From NCBI GenBank assembly GCA_964007475.1, contig OZ023273.1:42657525-42721524 (forward strand): DNA of 64,000 bases, written 5' to 3'. The notes beneath the pieces are model-generated. The model did not search any database and was not told the origin of the DNA. It saw only the letters and a list, made by a program, of their open reading frames with translations. The translations under genes and the position numbers were made by a program. The first letter of the stretch is position 1. Every line of letters starts with the position of its first letter. Positions 62,681 through 64,000 of the stretch are shown one piece after another. The DNA comes from Hybos culiciformis (taxonomy: Eukaryota; Arthropoda; Insecta; Diptera; Hybotidae).

Positions 62681-62969
62681 AAAATTATACATCTTATCGC
62701 CTGCTCAGAAATGAAACAACGTATAATGAAAAGTATAGTTTCGAGTAATTTGAATTTAAAGATTTGAAAATTAAAAAAAACGTATGAAAAAATATCAAGT
62801 AGCGTACAATTTTCATCTAAAAAACACAATTTAATCAACATTCAGAATATTGCAAAGTAGTTGTACTTATAAAATCGAGTATGAGGAATCGAATGGTGCT
62901 ATTGTCAAATAATGACGTATAAATGTCATACGTTGTTTCATTTCTCAGCAGACGTTATTATAATTTTAT
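62681..62969. repeat. Inverted repeat pair, possible MITE
   Basis: CTGCTCAGAAATGAAACAAC plus GTAT (62701-62724) is matched inverted at 62928-62951 with one mismatch in 24. The similarity extends outward to AAAATTATA on both sides. The spacer is about 200 bases. No target duplication could be assigned. The 69-codon minus-strand frame at 62632-62841 overlaps one arm and is not credible as a gene. Confidence 0.7.
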
Positions 62970-64000
62970 ACTTAAATGTAAAAATAAATACGTATATGTA
63001 CATAAATAAAAATAATGTAGATAATTTTTACGATTCATTTATGCTGCTGTATAAATAAAGTTTCCTCACAAAGCCATCAATATTTTTATGGTGGAATAAC
63101 CCAGGGCATTTAGAAAGCTTATAAGTATATAATTATAATAAAATAAGTATTCCCAAATAAATTTTCTGAATTTATTAGATTTTTTGCTATAATTATGAAC
63201 ATTACAATTATGAACATTACAATTATGCACATAATCAGATTTTAAAAAATTAAAATCAATATCCTAAACTACCCAGAAGTTTATTGTTCAGAGGTTTAAC
63301 AACATAAAATCATAAAAATTATTTTAATTATAATAGTTTTAATAAACCACAGGAAATTCCTAAATTGCATATTAAAAACAAATAGCTTGGCAGTTTTTAT
63401 AGTTGAAACAATGCATACATCACGTATCTTTACTTTATATTTATTATATCTATAATATTCGCAATCGTAAAGCCATATCTATTACTCGTTATCTTAGGAA
63501 GTCAATAACTAACGACCCTTGTATTAAATAAAAATATTATAACCGCAATACAAAAATTAACTACTGGTGAATTATTTTAACCATTACCAACCTATTTTAA
63601 AATAATACATGTCGAAATAAAAAATTAAAAAAAAAAAAAAATTAATTTTTATGCCAAATGGATGCCGGTTATGTACATACATTTTAATTTTAATTAATAA
63701 TTACACGTCATTATTATTTCATAAAATTGTGTCTGCGGCAAAAAAAAAGTATAAACAGAGTTCTGTAATTAATAAAACAAATTACCAATAATAGTAAAAT
63801 TATATACTGATATACATAAAAATTGTACTAACAATTAAACTTGAACATTTTTTTCAAATCAATTTAATATTTTTAATATTGAATGGAAGAAAATATACCT
63901 TTTCTCGCAAGTCACAATAATAAAACACGCAAATATTTTCAGGAAAAATTTTATTTACATTTTGTTTATTTTTTTTTTTTATTATTAATGAAACTATATT
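62970..64000. other. AT-rich intergenic sequence to window end
   Basis: No gene was seen. A 15-bp unit AATTATGAACATTAC is repeated about 2.6 times at 63191-63229. Confidence 0.55.

Overview
The window looks like an arthropod, probably insect, nuclear genome. It is extremely AT-rich with many homopolymer A/T runs. The one clear gene has five short spliced exons with introns of 61 to 135 bp plus a longer last intron. The transposons are of arthropod-like types (hAT, Harbinger-like MITEs, a CR1/Jockey-like non-LTR element, a tRNA-derived SINE). The 200-bp N run at 9959-10158 is a scaffold gap. I cannot name the species.

The only well-supported host gene is on the minus strand at 37912-39848: a mitochondrial-type alpha/beta hydrolase of the ABHD11/YbfF family. 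It has four constant exons followed by two different last exons (38361-38490 and 37912-38044). Each last exon continues the same reading phase, and each supplies its own catalytic-histidine segment and stop codon. This is the most interesting host-gene observation in the window.

The rest is gene-poor DNA carrying nested mobile elements. From left to right: a 468-bp Harbinger-like MITE with a small CxxC reading frame (1486-1953); a 545-bp hAT deletion derivative with a perfect 8-bp target duplication and a transposase remnant (5879-6423); a short TIR element (8593-8998) with a second copy at 51231-51352; a decayed reading frame (11429-11779); a 1.1-kb internally tandem retroposon-like repeat flanked by diverged inverted arms (12505-13890); a 28-bp-TIR element (22342-23025); an 801-bp hAT-like element with TACCGGTA palindromes (29546-30346); a tRNA-Cys-like SINE head with A-rich tail (30758-30990); and the 3' end of a non-LTR element with poly(A) (31345-31908).

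Right of the hydrolase gene lie degenerate tandem repeats (47600-48115), a near-perfect hairpin of about 185-bp arms (48166-48624), a non-LTR retrotransposon with intact ORF1 and endonuclease but no reverse transcriptase (52124-54370), a frameshifted hAT transposase C-terminus abutting it (54395-54857), and a 995-bp hAT element with a perfect 8-bp target duplication (58735-59729).

No rRNA genes, functional tRNA genes, CRISPR arrays or bacterial-type features were seen. Splice calls rest on consensus sites and reading-frame continuity read by eye. Family assignments rest on motif recognition without database searches.
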